Origin: Streptococcus marimammalium DSM 18627
Lineage (GTDB): Bacteria > Bacillota > Bacilli > Lactobacillales > Streptococcaceae
Length of the DNA: 64,000 bases
Direction: 5' to 3'
NCBI RefSeq assembly: GCF_000380045.1
Contig: NZ_KB904339.1
Location: 62,001-126,000, forward strand
The notes under the pieces: generated by a model
Database searches by the model: none
The model's input: the letters and a program-made list of their open reading frames with translations, nothing else
What the model was told of the DNA's origin: nothing
Shown: positions 40,050 through 49,181 of the stretch, piece by piece
Layout of the letters: the number at the start of each line of letters is the position of its first letter
How positions within the stretch are numbered: position 1 is the first letter of the stretch
Program-made: the position numbers and the translations under genes

Positions 40050-40076
40050 AGACTAGCTTATGCTAGTCTTTTATTT
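40050..40076 (+). terminator. rnpB terminator
   Basis: Perfect stem AGACTAGC/GCTAGTCT with a four-base loop, followed by TTTATTT. Confidence 0.82.
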
Positions 40077-40094
40077 AATATAAAAAGAGGAATT

Positions 40095-41249
40095 ATGAAA
40101 AATCAATTTGAGTTAATCGCGACTTGTGCAGCTGGGATAGAAGCAGTTGTCGGAAAAGAAATTAGAAATTTAGGAATAAATTGTCAAGTTGAAAATGGTC
40201 GTGTTCGTTTTTCAGGAGATTTAAAAACAATTATTGAAACCAATATTTGGCTTAGATCAGCAGATCGTATCAAAATTATTGTTGGTGAATTTTCTGCCAA
40301 AACCTTTGAAGAATTATTTCAAGGCGTATATGCTCTTGATTGGGAAAATTATTTACCTCTAGGAGCACGTTTTCCAATTTCAAAAGCAAAATCTGTCAAA
40401 TCAAAGCTACATAATGAACCAAGTATCCAAGCCGTTTCTAAAAAAGCAGTTGTTAAAAAATTACAAAAACATTTTCATAGACCAGAACACGTGCCTTTAA
40501 TGGAAACAGGTGCAGAATTTAAAATTGAAGTATCTCTTTTAAAAGATAAAGCGACGATTATGATAGATACAACGGGTTCCAGTCTTTTTAAAAGAGGCTA
40601 CCGTGTTGATAAGGGTGGTGCTCCTATTAAAGAAAATATGGCGGCAGCTATTATTATGCTTAGCAATTGGTACCCCGACAAACCTTTTATTGATCCGACA
40701 TGTGGTTCTGGGACATTTTGTATTGAAGCAGCCATGATTGGAATGAATATTGCTCCTGGTTTTAATCGTGATTTTGCTTTTGAGTCTTGGGATTGGGTTG
40801 ATAAAGATTTAATTCAATCGGTACGTGATGCAGCTGATTTAAAGGCAAATTATGAGATAGAACTTGATATTTCAGGTTTTGACATTGATCATCGTATGAT
40901 TGAAATCGCTCAGCAAAATGTGATTGAGGCTGGTTTTTCAGATGTCATTAAATTGAAACAAATGAGGCTTGAAGACCTACATACCAATAAATTAAATGGT
41001 GTTATTATTTCAAATCCACCTTATGGGGAGCGATTAATGGATGACGAATTAGTGACAAAATTGTATAATGATATGGGGAAAACGTTTCATCCGTTGAAAA
41101 CATGGAGTAAATTTATCCTCACCAGTGATGAGAACTTTGAAACAAAATATGGTAGTCAAGCCGATAAAAAGCGTAAACTTTATAACGGTACTCTAAAGGT
41201 TGATCTTTACCAATATTTTGGAGAGCGTGTTAAACGGACTGTAAAATAG
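40095..41249 (+). CDS. THUMP-domain RNA methyltransferase (RlmL/YpsC family)
   Basis: A 384-residue SAM-dependent enzyme. It has an N-terminal ferredoxin-like/THUMP part (about 1-155) and a Rossmann methyltransferase domain with DPTCGSGTFCIEAA near 202-215. The catalytic SNPPYGERL is near 312-320. This is the N2-guanine methyltransferase family; the E. coli relative modifies 23S rRNA G2445. The C-terminal second domain of E. coli RlmL is absent, as usual in Firmicutes. GAGGA precedes the ATG. It lies between rnpB and mapZ. Confidence 0.9.
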   Translation: MKNQFELIATCAAGIEAVVGKEIRNLGINCQVENGRVRFSGDLKTIIETNIWLRSADRIKIIVGEFSAKTFEELFQGVYALDWENYLPLGARFPISKAKSVKSKLHNEPSIQAVSKKAVVKKLQKHFHRPEHVPLMETGAEFKIEVSLLKDKATIMIDTTGSSLFKRGYRVDKGGAPIKENMAAAIIMLSNWYPDKPFIDPTCGSGTFCIEAAMIGMNIAPGFNRDFAFESWDWVDKDLIQSVRDAADLKANYEIELDISGFDIDHRMIEIAQQNVIEAGFSDVIKLKQMRLEDLHTNKLNGVIISNPPYGERLMDDELVTKLYNDMGKTFHPLKTWSKFILTSDENFETKYGSQADKKRKLYNGTLKVDLYQYFGERVKRTVK

Positions 41250-41262
41250 AAGAGGTGATTTT

Positions 41263-42585
41263 TTGTCTAATAAAAATAAAAAGAATTTGGATTTTGATGA
41301 TGCTAAAAACATGACGGTTGAAGAAGCTATTCGTAAAGATTCAGAAATCAAGGCTGGTATCGACGAAAACGATAATATCTTAGATAGGTATATTAAGCAA
41401 CATCGAGATGAAGTTGGAAAACATAAATTTGAAAATAAAGTAAAAGCTTCGCAAGAAGCACCAGAAGAAATAGATGATTTTATTCAAGAGAAAAGAGAAG
41501 AAGTCAACCCTTCTCAAGAAAATTTAGATTTTGATCATATTAAGCCAGAAGAGTTACCAGAAAATCAAGATTTGTCCGATAATATTATTCTTGGCGAAAC
41601 AAAGAAGTTTTCAAATAGTAAGAGTCTTATTATTGGTGGGTTAATTGCTTTGTTACTAGCAATTTTTGCTTTTGGCTATATTTTAAATCATTTAAATAGT
41701 TCATCAACAATTGACAAAGAGACAACTGTCACTAAAGAAAAAGATACAAAGGCTAATGATGAAGATATTAAAGCCTTTAACGATATGTATGCAAGTTATT
41801 TTGTTGACAAGGAGTTGACAAAACTTAAAAATAGTGAATTTGAACGTTTATCTGAATTAGAAGTTGCTTTAAATAAACTTAAGGGAACCTCAACTTATAC
41901 ATCAGCAAAAGAAAAATATGATTCTTTGAAAAAAGCCATTGATGCCATTAAAGTTGTTAATGAACAATTCACTGATCCTGTTATCGTAGATGGTGAAAAG
42001 GTTTCGGGCACCATTAAAGAATCTGCGAATTTTGATACTTTATCTACTACTATGTTAAACACTGGAAAAGCGAATCTTGATAATTTATTGCAAAATGCTG
42101 TTTCTGAAGGTCGAAAACAATTAACAGATAAAGCAGAAAAAGAAAAAATAGCTTCAGCAAATCAAGCAGCTACTGAAGCTTCTGTATCACAACCTTCAAA
42201 TGGTACTGAAAATAGTGCACCTCCTGCTATAAATAATGCAACAGTTACTAATAATGCTGCTTCATTATTTGGTATTAGTAATTATGATCCAGCTAGTTTA
42301 CAACGTGATTTGAGTCGTGTGCCTTATAATAATGATATGATTGCTGATGTTAATAATCCTTCTTGGTTATTTAATGATGGTATTTTAGAAAGAATTGTTG
42401 CCGTAGCACAAGAAAGAGGTCTTATTTCTGGTAACAATTATATATTAGAACGTGTTAATATCATTAATGGAAATGGTTACTATAATATGTTTAAGCCAGA
42501 CGGCACTTACTTATTCTCGATTAATGCTAAAACTGGGTATTTTGTTGGAAATGCACCAGGAAGAGCAGATGATCTTGATTATTAA
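41263..42585 (+). CDS. mapZ: mid-cell-anchored protein MapZ (LocZ)
   Basis: Streptococcal membrane protein that marks the division site and positions FtsZ. The 440-residue protein has an acidic cytoplasmic half with the conserved opening KNLDFDDAKNMTVEEA and acidic/Thr-rich stretches typical of StkP targets. One membrane helix lies at 121-143 (SLIIGGLIALLLAIFAFGYI). The outside part has a helical domain, a Ser/Asn linker and a C-terminal peptidoglycan-binding domain. It starts at TTG 41263 after AGAGGTG. It follows the methyltransferase gene, the usual streptococcal order. Confidence 0.92.
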   Translation: MSNKNKKNLDFDDAKNMTVEEAIRKDSEIKAGIDENDNILDRYIKQHRDEVGKHKFENKVKASQEAPEEIDDFIQEKREEVNPSQENLDFDHIKPEELPENQDLSDNIILGETKKFSNSKSLIIGGLIALLLAIFAFGYILNHLNSSSTIDKETTVTKEKDTKANDEDIKAFNDMYASYFVDKELTKLKNSEFERLSELEVALNKLKGTSTYTSAKEKYDSLKKAIDAIKVVNEQFTDPVIVDGEKVSGTIKESANFDTLSTTMLNTGKANLDNLLQNAVSEGRKQLTDKAEKEKIASANQAATEASVSQPSNGTENSAPPAINNATVTNNAASLFGISNYDPASLQRDLSRVPYNNDMIADVNNPSWLFNDGILERIVAVAQERGLISGNNYILERVNIINGNGYYNMFKPDGTYLFSINAKTGYFVGNAPGRADDLDY

Positions 42586-42591
42586 ATAAGC

Positions 42592-42623
42592 AAAAACACT
42601 TCAGTATTGCTGAAGTGTTTTTT
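42592..42623 (+). terminator. mapZ terminator
   Basis: Stem AAAAACACTTCAG/CTGAAGTGTTTTT with a five-base loop; T-run on the plus strand. Confidence 0.9.
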
Positions 42624-42651
42624 ATATGAGTAAACAAATTTAGGATATTCA

Positions 42652-43254
42652 TTAAGCTATTTTTTCAAGCCAGTCTTTGGCTTTTTTTAATGATTCTAGG
42701 TTAATTTCATGGCTATTAACCCAAAAAGTATCGACATTAGCACCACGCTTTTCAAACTGTTCCACGACATTACGACTATCTTCTAAGGAACAGATAGGGT
42801 CTTCTTCTCCCATAGAAATGAAAACATATGTCTTGTCTTTTAACTGTGTTAAATGATCAGTATCTACTGGATACATTGGTGCAAATAAGATGCCCTTATG
42901 AAATGGTGTATGATCTGCCAATAAAAGATTAATGGCCATATTAGAACCATTTGAAAAACCAACTAAAACAACATCTTTTAAACCAAATTGATAGTTTTCT
43001 GCCATTTCTTCAATAAATTTTCGAATGACACCACCACGATAATTAAGGTCATCAACATCATAGAGGCCTTCTTCTAAACGTTTAAAGAATCTTAGCGCTC
43101 CATACTCATTAACCTCACCACGCAAACTCAAAACAGAAGCTGCGGGATTAAGAAATTCTGCGATAGATAATAAGCTGTGTTCATCCCCACCGGTGCCGTG
43201 TAATAAAACAAGCACTGGTGCATTGTTTAACCCTTTTTTAAAAATATGTTCCAT
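42652..43254 (-). CDS. alpha/beta-hydrolase esterase (MhqD-like carboxylesterase)
   Basis: A 200-residue hydrolase of the phospholipase/carboxylesterase family. It has the oxyanion stretch LLHGTGGDEHSL at 18-29 and the nucleophile Ser101 in GFSNGS. Asp152 (GEEDPICS) and His182 (NSHEI) complete a plausible triad. In Bacillus the homologue MhqD is induced by quinones together with a ring-cleaving dioxygenase. It is the last gene of a three-gene minus-strand operon; the nine bases between it and the flavin reductase are part of its ribosome-site region. Confidence 0.83.
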   Translation of the reverse strand: MEHIFKKGLNNAPVLVLLHGTGGDEHSLLSIAEFLNPAASVLSLRGEVNEYGALRFFKRLEEGLYDVDDLNYRGGVIRKFIEEMAENYQFGLKDVVLVGFSNGSNMAINLLLADHTPFHKGILFAPMYPVDTDHLTQLKDKTYVFISMGEEDPICSLEDSRNVVEQFEKRGANVDTFWVNSHEINLESLKKAKDWLEKIA

Positions 43255-43263
43255 TGATTTCTC

Positions 43264-43872
43264 CTAAGGTCTTTTTAGGTCAGTCAACTTACCAAGTTCA
43301 GCATAGGTTATTCCAGCCAAACGACTCATGGGTTGTAAGTTTTCAGGAATGATATAAGTATTTTGATAAACCTTGTCGTCTAAATGATAATGAAGTACTT
43401 TTAATAAGAGTAAATCAGAAATCACTTCATTGTTTTTATTTTTAATTTCAATATGATCATAAAGAGTCGTTTCAAATCTTGTTTTAGCTTCATTGACTCC
43501 GGGTGTTTTAATAGCACTAGAAGGGGCAAGCGTCATACCTGTAGCTTCTAATTCACTTTCTTCATAAGGAAGTTGAAGAGCTGCTTGATTAACCATTGAT
43601 AGATTATCAAGACTAACACTATGAATAACTGCCTCTTTTTGTTCGAGAATGTTTCTTGCGGTATCTTTCATTTGACCATCCACTCGTTGAATACTTAATG
43701 ATAAAATGGCCGGTCTATGAGAAACAATATTATAAAAACTAAAAGGGGCTAGATTAACAACGCCATTTTTTGTCATGGTTGAAACCAAGGCAATAGGTCT
43801 TGGAATAACACTTCCAATTAGAATCTTATATTGTTCTTTATCAGTTAGCGCTTCTTTAGCAATAGAAATCAT
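43264..43872 (-). CDS. flavin reductase-like FMN-binding protein
   Basis: A 202-residue split-barrel flavoprotein. The N-terminal part SVIPRPIALVSTM and NLAPFSFYNIVSHRPAI are the typical FMN-binding core of the flavin reductase-like domain. Such proteins reduce flavins or bind FMN for quinone or aromatic reduction. The ATG overlaps the stop of the dioxygenase gene by four bases, so it is translated with it. Its exact reaction is unknown; the neighbours suggest electrophile detoxification. Confidence 0.83.
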   Translation of the reverse strand: MISIAKEALTDKEQYKILIGSVIPRPIALVSTMTKNGVVNLAPFSFYNIVSHRPAILSLSIQRVDGQMKDTARNILEQKEAVIHSVSLDNLSMVNQAALQLPYEESELEATGMTLAPSSAIKTPGVNEAKTRFETTLYDHIEIKNKNNEVISDLLLLKVLHYHLDDKVYQNTYIIPENLQPMSRLAGITYAELGKLTDLKRP

Positions 43873-44777
43873 TTTATCTCATCCTTAAATTCTAGAGGTT
43901 TTAAATTTGCTGAAATTTCTTCACGGCGTTTTTCATACATATGAGGAAGTTGTAATTTTCTTCCTAAAAATTCGTATTCCTCATCAACAGTCATACCAGG
44001 TCCGTCTGTAGCAAATTCAAAGATAACTTTACCTGTTTCACGAACATAAATTGATTTGAAGTATTTACGGTCTCTAACAGATGTAACATTGTAATCTTTT
44101 TGAATAAGGAACTCCCGCCAAGCTAATTCAGTTTCATCATCTGGTAATGACCAAGCAATATGGTGAACAGTTCCAGGTCCCCAAGAGCCACGGTCATCAG
44201 AGACATTAGGAATAACTAAATCGTGTTTTTCCATACCAACTGTTTGAAGACGGTAAGTATCATCGTTTTCAGTCAGGTCATCTAACCCCATAAATTCTTT
44301 TAGAAAATTGCGACTACCAGCTGGGTCATTTGAAAGGAGGATAGCACCGTGGAAACCGATAATATCAGGTTTAACATTTGCTTTTCCAGACTCAACCATA
44401 GCCAAATCTAAACCATGAATATCTTGGAAGTAAAGAGCATTGAATTCAAACCAAGGTTTTTCTTCAACTGTAATATTGTTGGTAGTAAGACGTTTTTTCC
44501 AAAATGCAAGTGAACCTTTAGGAATTCTAAAAGCAATACGTCCTACTTGACCACTTCCTTTTTCTCCAGGATCAGCATTTTCCCATGGGAAGAAAGTAAT
44601 TAGTGTACCTTGATCATAGTTTTGATTTGAGAAATAAAGATGATAAACACTAGGATCATCAAAATTGACAGTTTGTTTCACTAATCTTAACTTTAAAAGA
44701 TTGTGATAAAAATCTAAGTTTTCTTGAGCACTACCAACAATAGCAGTAATGTGATGAATACGTTTAATAGCTTCCAT
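43869..44777 (-). CDS. ring-cleaving dioxygenase, VOC/glyoxalase family (MhqO-like)
   Basis: A 302-residue protein with two VOC halves. The N-terminal half has RIHHITAIV and LDFYHNLLKLRLVK; the C-terminal half has GTVHHIAWSLPD and IFEFATDGPG, supplying His and Glu metal ligands. Relatives are the quinone-induced dioxygenases MhqO/MhqE of Bacillus, thought to open aromatic rings. AGGAG lies about ten bases before the ATG. It is the first intact gene of the operon; a decayed paralogue precedes it. Confidence 0.85.
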   Translation of the reverse strand: MEAIKRIHHITAIVGSAQENLDFYHNLLKLRLVKQTVNFDDPSVYHLYFSNQNYDQGTLITFFPWENADPGEKGSGQVGRIAFRIPKGSLAFWKKRLTTNNITVEEKPWFEFNALYFQDIHGLDLAMVESGKANVKPDIIGFHGAILLSNDPAGSRNFLKEFMGLDDLTENDDTYRLQTVGMEKHDLVIPNVSDDRGSWGPGTVHHIAWSLPDDETELAWREFLIQKDYNVTSVRDRKYFKSIYVRETGKVIFEFATDGPGMTVDEEYEFLGRKLQLPHMYEKRREEISANLKPLEFKDEIK

Positions 44778-44797
44778 GATATATGATCTCCTTTTAA

Positions 44798-45022
44798 TTA
44801 ATGACGTTTTGTATTGAATGGACGAATAGTATTTTCAATTATTTCTCTTTGTGACTCTAAAAATGGTGGCAAAGAAAGTATGATAAGTATGGTTATCATC
44901 TTGCTTAACTATTTTTTAACCAAACACATTCCTAAAATTTCTGTAAAGATTTTATAATTACACTCCACATCGTCAGTCATTGCGCTCACGTGGTGAATTC
45001 CAATTAAGTTAGTGTCTATCAT
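44798..45022 (-). pseudogene. remnant of a second ring-cleaving dioxygenase gene
   Basis: Reading the minus strand from ATG 45022, the first 37 codons give MIDTNLIGIHHVSAM and then YKIFTEILGMCLVKK before an amber stop. This is the N-terminus of a VOC dioxygenase like the neighbour. In the same frame the last codons read LPPFLESQREIIENTIRPF and end at TAA 44798, a plausible C-terminus of the same family. About 240 codons are missing in between. A ribosome site (GAGGA) is still present before the ATG. The deletion joins the two ends. Confidence 0.75.
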
Positions 45023-45042
45023 AGTTATCCTCTTCGATTATT

Positions 45043-45058
45043 TCTGTTTCGAAATATT
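45043..45058 (-). promoter_or_regulatory. putative MarR operator upstream of the quinone operon
   Basis: The palindrome TTTCGAAA (45047-45054) lies directly after a possible minus-strand extended -10 TGC-TAAATA. The minus-strand word TATTTCGAA recurs at the marR promoter. Confidence 0.5.
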
Positions 45059-45096
45059 TAGCAATAGATTAAGTGCCTATAAGCACTTGAATCCTT

Positions 45097-45519
45097 TTAG
45101 CAACTAGATAATTTTTTTAAAAGATTATTTAAAGTTTTGATTTCTTCATCTTCTAAATTATCAAATAGTTTAGTTAGCATCTCAGCATGCTTTGGAAAAG
45201 ATGATGCGATTAGCTCTTTACCCTCAGACAATAAATAAACTTGAGTAATACGCTTATCTTCAGGATTTGTTCTACGTTCAACTAATTTCTTTTGACAAAG
45301 CTTATCTAAGGTATACGTTGTACTGCTGTTTGCGACTAAAATTCTTTCCTTGATTTCTTGCATTGTTTTAGGACCTTTGTGGTATAACAACTCTAAAACA
45401 GCAAACTCACTAGAATTTAAGTCATAAGCTTGTACGTCATGTTTAACAGCTTGCTCAAATTTATCAGATATTCTTTTTAAGCCAATAAATGTTTTTAAAG
45501 CTAATTCTTGACGTGTCAT
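45097..45519 (-). CDS. MarR-family regulator (MhqR-like)
   Basis: A 140-residue winged-helix repressor. Recognition helix region is ILVANSSTTYTLDKL, followed by the wing with VERRTNPEDKRITQVYLLSEG, typical of MarR proteins. Next to a dioxygenase/esterase operon it resembles Bacillus MhqR, which senses quinones. It has a perfect promoter and a TTTCGAA word over the -10, suggesting autoregulation. GGAGGAAG precedes the ATG. Function as MhqR is inferred from context. Confidence 0.82.
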   Translation of the reverse strand: MTRQELALKTFIGLKRISDKFEQAVKHDVQAYDLNSSEFAVLELLYHKGPKTMQEIKERILVANSSTTYTLDKLCQKKLVERRTNPEDKRITQVYLLSEGKELIASSFPKHAEMLTKLFDNLEDEEIKTLNNLLKKLSSC

Positions 45520-45536
45520 ACTTCCTCCTTTATTTA

Positions 45537-45577
45537 AAATTCGAAATAATTTTAACAGAGAAAAAGTTGGTTGTCAA
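45537..45577 (-). promoter_or_regulatory. marR promoter with putative operator
   Basis: Minus strand: perfect TTGACA (plus-strand tgtcaa, 45572-45577), 17 bases, TAAAAT (plus-strand attttA, 45549-45554). The word TATTTCGAA begins at the end of the -10 and runs to 45540, the same arrangement as before the quinone operon. Confidence 0.75.
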
Positions 45578-45634
45578 TCGTTTTGCTATAAAAATAATTT
45601 AAGAATAGAAATAAAGAAATATTACCATGAAAGG

Positions 45635-46117
45635 TTAAACAATGTGACGTTCAAAAGGATCATCAGAAATGCCTCTTGATAAAATCAGTTTTGACCATTC
45701 CTTAGCAGAAAATAGACTGTGATCCTTGTAATTTCCACAAGATTCAATAGTTGTACCTGGAACATCTTCCCAAGAAATGCCATCAGCAATCTCTTCTAAT
45801 GATGCTTTGATCACTGTAGCAATATCTTTGGTTGTATGTTCACCCCACATAATCATATGAAAACCAGTTCGACAACCAAATGGTGAACAATCAATCATTC
45901 CATCAATTCGTTTTCTGATAAGTTTGGCTAATAAATGCTCTATAGTATGTAGTCCTGAGGTTGGAATAGCATCATCATTTGGCTGAACTAAACGAATATC
46001 ATAATTACTGATAACATCCCCTTTAGGTCCAACTTCTGTAGAAATTAAACGAACATAAGGTGCTTTAACAATAGTATGATCAAGCTCAAAGCTTTCAACA
46101 ATAACATCTTTGGTCAT
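45635..46117 (-). CDS. luxS: S-ribosylhomocysteine lyase LuxS
   Basis: Splits S-ribosylhomocysteine into homocysteine and the AI-2 precursor DPD, in the activated methyl cycle. The 160-residue protein has metal ligands His57 and His61 in HTIEH, the active-site cysteine in FGCRTGF (Cys82) and the third ligand cysteine in [13 protein letters not shown] 46117 has GGAGA six bases upstream; the longer ATG at 46147 has no site. It is transcribed alone, divergent from rny. Confidence 0.96.
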   Translation of the reverse strand: MTKDVIVESFELDHTIVKAPYVRLISTEVGPKGDVISNYDIRLVQPNDDAIPTSGLHTIEHLLAKLIRKRIDGMIDCSPFGCRTGFHMIMWGEHTTKDIATVIKASLEEIADGISWEDVPGTTIESCGNYKDHSLFSAKEWSKLILSRGISDDPFERHIV

Positions 46118-46180
46118 AATTTTCTCCTTTAACTCTTCTTTAATCATATCATATTTTTTTTGGTTCTGTTGTTTTTTGGA

Positions 46181-46209
46181 TTGTGAAAACTTTCTTTTTA
46201 TGGTAAACT
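46181..46209 (+). promoter_or_regulatory. rny promoter
   Basis: TTGTGA (46181-46186), 17 bases, TAAACT (46204-46209) preceded by TGG, an extended -10. Confidence 0.55.
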
Positions 46210-46266
46210 AAAATAGGTTTTCATAAGAAAATCGAATAAATAAAATAAAAAATTTGAGGTAAAAAC

Positions 46267-47874
46267 ATGACAAACATTTTTATAATGATTGCTTGTGCCC
46301 TCATTGGTTTGGTTATTGGTTATGTAGCAATTTCAGTAAAAATGAAATCTGCTAAAAATGCTGCAGAACTAACTCTTTTAAATGCAGAACAAGATGCTGT
46401 TAATTTACGTGGTAAGGCTGAAGAAGAAGCCATCCACATCAGAAAAACAGCAGATCGTGAAAGTAAGGCTTATAAAAAAGAATTACTTATAGAAGCTAAA
46501 GAAGAGGCTAGAAAATATCGGGAAGAAATTGAACAAGAGTTTAAGTCTGAAAGACAAGAACTTAAACAAATGGAGAATCGTTTAAGTGAACGTGCTTCAA
46601 CTCTTGATCGTAAAGATGAAAATTTAACAAGTAAAGAAAAAACACTTGATTCGAAAGAGCAAAGTCTTTCTGATAAATCTAGACATATTGATGAGCGTGA
46701 GCAAGCAGTTGCTGCTTTAGAACTTAAAAAGACAGAGGAACTTGAAAAAGTAGCTTCTCTAAGTCAAGAAGAAGCTAAGGAAATAATCTTGGCAGAAACA
46801 GAAAAAAATCTAACTCAAGATATTGCTAACCGTATTCGTGAAGCAGATAGAGAAGTTAGAGATCGTGCTGATAAGACAGCTAAAGAACTGCTAGCTCAAG
46901 CTATGCAACGTTTAGCTGGTGAGTATGTAACTGAACAAACAATTACGTCTGTCTCTCTTCCAGATGATAGCATGAAAGGTCGTATTATTGGTCGGGAAGG
47001 TCGCAATATTCGTACACTTGAAAGCTTAACTGGAATTGATGTGATTATTGATGATACACCAGAAGTGGTTGTTCTATCAGGATTTGATCCTATTCGTCGA
47101 GAAATCGCTAGAACAACTCTTGAAGCTTTAATTCAAGATGGACGAATTCATCCAGCTAGGATTGAAGAATTAGTTGAGAAGAATCGTCTAGAAATTGATA
47201 ATCGTATTCGTGAATATGGTGAGGCAGCTGCCTATGAAATTGGTGCACTTAACATGCACCCTGACTTGATAAAAATTATGGGACGCTTACAATTTCGTAC
47301 TAGCTTTGGCCAAAATGTTCTTCGTCACTCTATTGAAGTGGGTAAATTAGCAGGTCATCTTGCTAGTGAAATGGGTGAAAATGAAGCGCTTGCCCGTCGT
47401 GCTGGTTTTATGCATGATATCGGAAAAGCAATTGACCGTGAAGTTGAAGGAAGTCATGTTGAAATTGGTATGGAGCTTGCTCGTAAATATAAAGAGCATC
47501 CAGTAGTTGTAAATACCATTGCTAGTCACCATGGTGATGTTGAACCTGAAAGTGTAATAGCTGTTTTAGTAGCAGCAGCAGATGCTCTTAGCTCTGCTCG
47601 ACCAGGTGCTCGTAACGAATCGATGGAAAACTATATCAAGCGATTACGTGATCTAGAAGAAATTGCTAATGGTTTTGATGGTGTTCATCACAGTTTTGCT
47701 TTACAAGCTGGTAGAGAAATTAGAATTATGGTTCAACCAGAAAAAATTTCTGATGACGAAGTCACTATTTTAGCACACAAGGTTCGTCAAAAGATTGAAA
47801 ATAATTTGGATTATCCTGGAAACATTAAAGTGACGGTTATTCGTGAATTAAGAGTTATTGATTATGCTAAATAA
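46267..47874 (+). CDS. rny: ribonuclease Y
   Basis: Membrane-anchored endoribonuclease that starts mRNA decay. The 535-residue protein has one N-terminal membrane helix (3-25) and a long charged coiled coil (about 30-200). A KH domain with [15 protein letters not shown] near 238-252 and an HD domain with [10 protein letters not shown] and the metal motif HDIGKA near 384 follow. Length is typical for streptococci. GAGGT is near the ATG. Transcription ends at the shared terminator with pepQ. Confidence 0.96.
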   Translation: MTNIFIMIACALIGLVIGYVAISVKMKSAKNAAELTLLNAEQDAVNLRGKAEEEAIHIRKTADRESKAYKKELLIEAKEEARKYREEIEQEFKSERQELKQMENRLSERASTLDRKDENLTSKEKTLDSKEQSLSDKSRHIDEREQAVAALELKKTEELEKVASLSQEEAKEIILAETEKNLTQDIANRIREADREVRDRADKTAKELLAQAMQRLAGEYVTEQTITSVSLPDDSMKGRIIGREGRNIRTLESLTGIDVIIDDTPEVVVLSGFDPIRREIARTTLEALIQDGRIHPARIEELVEKNRLEIDNRIREYGEAAAYEIGALNMHPDLIKIMGRLQFRTSFGQNVLRHSIEVGKLAGHLASEMGENEALARRAGFMHDIGKAIDREVEGSHVEIGMELARKYKEHPVVVNTIASHHGDVEPESVIAVLVAAADALSSARPGARNESMENYIKRLRDLEEIANGFDGVHHSFALQAGREIRIMVQPEKISDDEVTILAHKVRQKIENNLDYPGNIKVTVIRELRVIDYAK

Positions 47875-47882
47875 CATAAAGT

Positions 47883-47913
47883 AAAAAGGCTTGGGCTTCC
47901 CCCAAGTCTTTTT
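47883..47913. terminator. bidirectional terminator between rny and pepQ
   Basis: Stem AAAAAGGCTTGGG/CCCAAGTCTTTTT with one G-T pair and a five-base loop, flanked by A-run and T-run. Confidence 0.9.
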
Positions 47914-47915
47914 GA

Positions 47916-48995
47916 TTAGTAATATAATAATTCTTTGGATGTTTTGGTAAAAAGTTCAAAACCATTTTTTGTGACATGACCACAGTCCTCAATACGAACC
48001 CCCACTTTACCAGGAATATAAATGCCAGGTTCAACTGAGAAGCACATCCCCTCAACGATGGTCATATCATTACCAGCCATAATAGAAGGAAATTCATGAA
48101 CACTCATTCCAATACCATGACCAAGTCGGTGATTAAAGTATTCACCATAACCTGCTTTTTCAATAATATCACGAGCAGCGGCATCTACTTGGCTAGCAGT
48201 AACTCCTGGTTTAATAAAATCAATGGCAGCTTGTTGAGCCTCGCGACAAAGATTGTAAATATCTTTTTTAAACTGGTCAGGCTTTCCAACCGCAACCGTT
48301 CTTGTCATGTCACTAGTATAACCAAGTGCTTCAACACCAAGATCAAACAATAATAAAGAATCATTTTCAATCTTATTAGTTCCTGGAATCCCATGAGGAT
48401 TGGCAGCATTATTACCTGTTAAAACAAGAGTATCAAAACTCATTTTTTGGATACCTTGTTTTTTCATACCAAATTCAATTTGACTAATGATATCTGCTTC
48501 TGTTTTGTCAAGTGAAATATTATCAAATCCAATTTGAACTGCTTTATCGGCATAATCACCAGCAATGAACATTTTTTTGATTTCATCAGAAGACTTGATT
48601 AATCGCATGTGATTAATTGTGGGTGTTAAATCAACAAATTCACCAGTAAAGACTGTTTCCAAACCTTTTAGTTTAGAAATATTTAAGTTTTCAAATTCTA
48701 CAGCAACTTGTGGATAGTCTATTTTTGGAAGAATAGCTTTCATTTTTTGCCAAGGGTGCTCAGAATCAACATAACCAATAACTGGGAAATCAAGGACTTC
48801 TTCTGCCCGTTTAGCATCTAATTGAGGAAGAAAAAGAAGTGGTTTTTTATCAGCAAATAAAAATAGGAACATCAAACGTTCATGAGGATCACTGTAAAAA
48901 CCTGTTAAATAGTTGATAGATACCGGATCAGAAACAATAGCAACATTTATCATTTTTTCGGTTAAGGTATTAGTAAGTTGAGTAATTTTTGTCAT
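47916..48995 (-). CDS. pepQ: Xaa-Pro dipeptidase PepQ
   Basis: Cytoplasmic metallopeptidase that frees amino acids from dipeptides ending in proline. The 359-residue M24B enzyme has a creatinase-type N-terminal domain and the pita-bread catalytic part. Metal ligands lie in LLFDLGVEALGYTSDMTRT, HRLGHGIGMSVHE, VEPGIYIPG and RIEDCGHV. AAAGGTG is six bases before ATG 48995; a second in-frame ATG three codons upstream overlaps that site. It is divergent from ccpA, an arrangement common in lactic acid bacteria. Confidence 0.94.
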   Translation of the reverse strand: MTKITQLTNTLTEKMINVAIVSDPVSINYLTGFYSDPHERLMFLFLFADKKPLLFLPQLDAKRAEEVLDFPVIGYVDSEHPWQKMKAILPKIDYPQVAVEFENLNISKLKGLETVFTGEFVDLTPTINHMRLIKSSDEIKKMFIAGDYADKAVQIGFDNISLDKTEADIISQIEFGMKKQGIQKMSFDTLVLTGNNAANPHGIPGTNKIENDSLLLFDLGVEALGYTSDMTRTVAVGKPDQFKKDIYNLCREAQQAAIDFIKPGVTASQVDAAARDIIEKAGYGEYFNHRLGHGIGMSVHEFPSIMAGNDMTIVEGMCFSVEPGIYIPGKVGVRIEDCGHVTKNGFELFTKTSKELLYY

Positions 48996-49109
48996 TAGAT
49001 TCACCTTTCTTTTTCTTATATTTTTTCAAAAAAAAACTAAAAAAGCAAGATAAAATATCAATTTGTTTAAAAAAATTGATAAGTTGCTTTAAAAAAAATA
49101 TTTTTATGG

Positions 49110-49138
49110 TTGAAAGTGTTTTCAATTAGTGCTAAAAT
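49110..49138 (+). promoter_or_regulatory. ccpA promoter with overlapping cre site
   Basis: TTGAAA (49110-49115), 17 bases, TAAAAT (49133-49138). The sequence TGAAAGTGTTTTCA (49111-49124) matches the cre consensus TGWAARCGYTWNCW at 13 of 14 positions. It covers the -35 and half the spacer, a position expected to repress. Confidence 0.75.
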
Positions 49139-49181
49139 ATTCTTGAAAGCGTCATTTTCAAAAAGAAAGGAAGTACTGTGA

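Noticed and set aside
43869..45022. Frameshift or sequencing error splitting one dioxygenase gene into two
   Set aside because: The neighbour is a complete two-domain protein with its own start and ribosome site; the remnant holds a second N-terminus and C-terminus, so it is a separate paralogue.
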